This document shows positions 29,521 to 30,987 of a stretch of 30,987 nt of DNA, in pieces. Position numbers and translations under genes: made by a program. This DNA comes from a virus. The notes under the pieces were generated by a model that was not told the DNA's origin, searched no databases, and saw only the letters and a program-made list of their open reading frames with translations. The first letter of the stretch is position 1; each line of letters begins with the position of its first letter. The stretch is taken from positions 1 through 30,987 of IMG/VR virus record IMGVR_UViG_3300034120_001349, one strand, 5' to 3'.

Positions 29521-29717
29521 GTATCGAACACGCGGTGTTTCTGGCAACGGGTGTGCTGGTCAACGGATTGACTTTTGCCCTCGGCATCGCCGTGGGCGTT
29601 TCCCTCAAGCGAAAGGATTCTCCACATGGTTACGACTTCCAAAAATCGCAATGGCATCGTGTTGAGCGTCGCGGCGTTCAAGGCGGCATTATCGACCGTG
29701 AAAAGCGCGGTGATTGA
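29517..29717 (+). CDS. Small membrane protein, overlapping dnaN
   Basis: ATG 29517 overlaps the LexA-like stop by ATGA. The 66-residue product has one membrane helix (AVFLATGVLVNGLTFALGIA then VGVSLKRK) followed by a basic tail. The last 92 bases overlap the start of dnaN in another frame. The first part looks real; the tail may be shaped by the dnaN frame. Function unknown. Confidence 0.5.
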   Translation: MSIEHAVFLATGVLVNGLTFALGIAVGVSLKRKDSPHGYDFQKSQWHRVERRGVQGGIIDREKRGD

Positions 29718-30729
29718 CCGCACGCCGAAACCAATCCTCCGCAACGTGCTGATCTCGGGCGGCCAGGTGGTCGGCACGGACCTCGAGGTGCAGGTGACGG
29801 CCGCTGTGCCGTTTGACGGCCCGGCCCTGCTGCTGCCAATGCAGCGTGTGTGGTCGATCCTGTCCGAGTGCCACGACGACGAAATCACCATCACGCCGAA
29901 GGACAGCAGCTGCGTGCTGTCCACGGTGCGTGGGTCGTGGACGCTTCCGACCGAGGATCCGGCCGAGTTTCCCACGATGACTGCCGACGGTGCCAAGAAC
30001 CGCATCAAGCTGCCGGCGGACCAGTTCGCCGGCCTGGTGCGTGCCGTGGTGGATGCCTGCGACCTGAAGAGCAGCCGTTACGCTTTGGGTGGCGTGATGG
30101 TCGAGGTGAAGGGCGAAAAGGTGTCCTTCGTGGCCACCGACGGCCGGCGGCTGACGATGGCCGAGGCCGAGCACTTCCTGGCCGTGGACGACTCCGAGAC
30201 GCTGATCCCGCAGCGGGTGGCCAAGATGATGGCCGAGATCGCCAAGGAGGCCGGCGGCGAGGAGCTCGTCGAGCTCGAGGCCAGTGCGACCACGCTGGTC
30301 TGCACCATCGGGTCGACCGTTGTGACGGCCAGGCTGGTCGATGGCAGGTTCCCGAAGTGGCGCGACGTGTTCCCGAAGACCGAGGCCAAGCCGACGAGCG
30401 TGAGCCGTGGGCTGCTGGCTGATGCGACTCGGGCCGCTGCGATCACCACGAGCGAGTCGAGCAAAGGCGTGGACTTTTCGTTCTCGAAGGAGGGCATGCA
30501 CCTGCACGCTCAGAGCAGCGAGGCCGGCGAGTCGAGCGTGACGTGCGACATCGTCGAGTTCGGCAACGCTGCCACGGTGAAGCTCGACCCGAAGTTCCTG
30601 CTAGACTTCCTGGCTGGCCTTGCCAAGGACGGTGAGCCGAACGTGGAGATTCAAGCGACAAAGCCGGGCGATGCCGTGCGGCTCAAGTGCGGCGACGTGC
30701 ATGGTGTGATCATGCCTCTGGCGGACTGA
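29626..30729 (+). CDS. dnaN: DNA polymerase III beta sliding clamp
   Basis: The product is 367 residues from ATG 29626, with AAAGGA at 29611-29616; the length equals that of the E. coli clamp (366). It has the three-domain clamp pattern: VLSVAAFKAALSTVKSAVID with TPKPILRNVLISG, GVMVEVKGEKVSFVATDGRR with LTMAEAEHF, then a third domain ending with NVEIQATKPGDAVRLKC and HGVIMPL. The TDGRRL motif is the family signature. The clamp tethers DNA polymerase. A phage-encoded clamp next to SSB, Sak4 and replication genes suggests its own processivity factor. Confidence 0.93.
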   Translation: MVTTSKNRNGIVLSVAAFKAALSTVKSAVIDRTPKPILRNVLISGGQVVGTDLEVQVTAAVPFDGPALLLPMQRVWSILSECHDDEITITPKDSSCVLSTVRGSWTLPTEDPAEFPTMTADGAKNRIKLPADQFAGLVRAVVDACDLKSSRYALGGVMVEVKGEKVSFVATDGRRLTMAEAEHFLAVDDSETLIPQRVAKMMAEIAKEAGGEELVELEASATTLVCTIGSTVVTARLVDGRFPKWRDVFPKTEAKPTSVSRGLLADATRAAAITTSESSKGVDFSFSKEGMHLHAQSSEAGESSVTCDIVEFGNAATVKLDPKFLLDFLAGLAKDGEPNVEIQATKPGDAVRLKCGDVHGVIMPLAD

Positions 30730-30742
30730 AAAAGTTGACACA

Positions 30743-30760
30743 GCCGCCAATATCGGCGGC
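30743..30760 (+). promoter_or_regulatory. Hairpin directly before the rusA start
   Basis: GCCGCC and GGCGGC arms (30743-30748 and 30755-30760) with a six-base loop end exactly at the ATG. It could hide the ribosome site, which is otherwise not obvious. TTGACA at 30735-30740 precedes it but no -10 box follows at a fitting distance. Confidence 0.35.
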
Positions 30761-30987
30761 ATGTCCATCACGTTCAGCGTTGACGGCGAGCCGGTCCCGC
30801 AACCGCGTCCGAGGATCTCGACGCGGGGCGGGTTCGGCCGTGCGTACGTCGAGGCCAAGCACCCGATCCACGCGTACCGCAAGGCGCTGCAGCTGGCCGC
30901 GGTCGACGCCGGCCTGCGGCCTACCACGGCTACAGTTGAGGTCGTGATCGACGCCGTGTTCGTGCGGCCGAAGTCGCACAGCACCAA
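30761..30987 (+). CDS. rusA: RusA-like Holliday junction resolvase (N-terminal part)
   Basis: ATG 30761 opens a frame that runs off the window after 75 residues. The sequence SITFSVDGEPVPQPRPRIST and later KHPIHAYRKALQLAA, VVIDAVFVRPKSH matches the RusA-type resolvase start: a beta strand, then GxPxPxxRPR, then a helix with Y/K. RusA cuts four-way DNA junctions. It follows the clamp gene. Catalytic acidic residues expected further on are outside the window. Confidence 0.9.
   Translation, partial: MSITFSVDGEPVPQPRPRISTRGGFGRAYVEAKHPIHAYRKALQLAAVDAGLRPTTATVEVVIDAVFVRPKSHST

Noticed and set aside
30735-30760. Promoter before rusA
   Set aside because: TTGACA is perfect but no TA-type -10 box lies 16-18 bases on.

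Overview
This window is most of the genome of a temperate, siphovirus-like phage or prophage from a high-G+C bacterium (well over half G+C by eye, with many GTG starts and ATGA/TAATG overlaps). Nearly every gene is on the + strand; the one clear exception is a tyrosine recombinase at 20981-21916. The window opens inside the portal gene and closes inside a RusA-type resolvase gene, so the terminase genes and the rest of rusA must lie outside it. The host cannot be fixed from the sequence. A planctomycete is my guess, resting only on a vague resemblance of the secreted protein at 25457 to planctomycete exported proteins.

Region 1-16777 holds structural genes. It starts with an HK97-type head module: portal, U35-type prohead protease, a small zinc-ribbon protein, a major capsid protein with a strong terminator behind it, and a GT-A type glycosyltransferase-like protein. 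A gp6-like connector follows. A first receptor-binding cassette (4421-6964: small beta protein, collagen-like fibre, second beta protein, glycine-rich adhesin, small conserved protein) interrupts the connector genes, which resume at 7008-8297 (head closure, HK97 gp10-like, tail terminator). Then come two tandem tail-tube-like proteins, a tail assembly chaperone with a classic A AAA AAC -1 frameshift site, a 1043-residue tape measure (predicting a tail near 150 nm) and a likely distal tail protein. A second receptor-binding cassette (13689-16777) repeats the order of the first but ends in a LamG-like tip.

Region 16774-20917 holds small and accessory genes: a tiny membrane peptide, two unknown late proteins (one noticeably less G+C rich), a Cys-rich protein, a mini HELLH metallopeptidase, a calcineurin-like phosphoesterase and a DUF1599/MazG-like protein.

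Region 20933-23030 is the lysogeny and early control region: the leftward integrase, a divergent excisionase-like gene and several small genes. I found three promoter-like sequences (TTG-box, 16-base spacer, TAC-box) that each embed the same dyad, RTTCC-N6-GGWAC. A fourth dyad lies 31 bp after the third, and a fourth promoter lacks the dyad. This looks like a small phage regulon under one repressor.

Region 23425-30987 is the early replication and recombination operon: Sak4-like annealing ATPase, an SSB-like protein with an internal DDIPF motif, small proteins, a secreted protein, HTH proteins, a ParB-like/DNA methyltransferase fusion (with a perfect 29-bp palindrome in its gene) coupled to an HNH protein, a DUF1376 replication protein, a LexA DNA-binding domain without its protease, a full-length beta clamp (DnaN) and RusA. 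No tRNA, CRISPR array or insertion sequence was seen, and no lysis gene or CI-type repressor was recognised.
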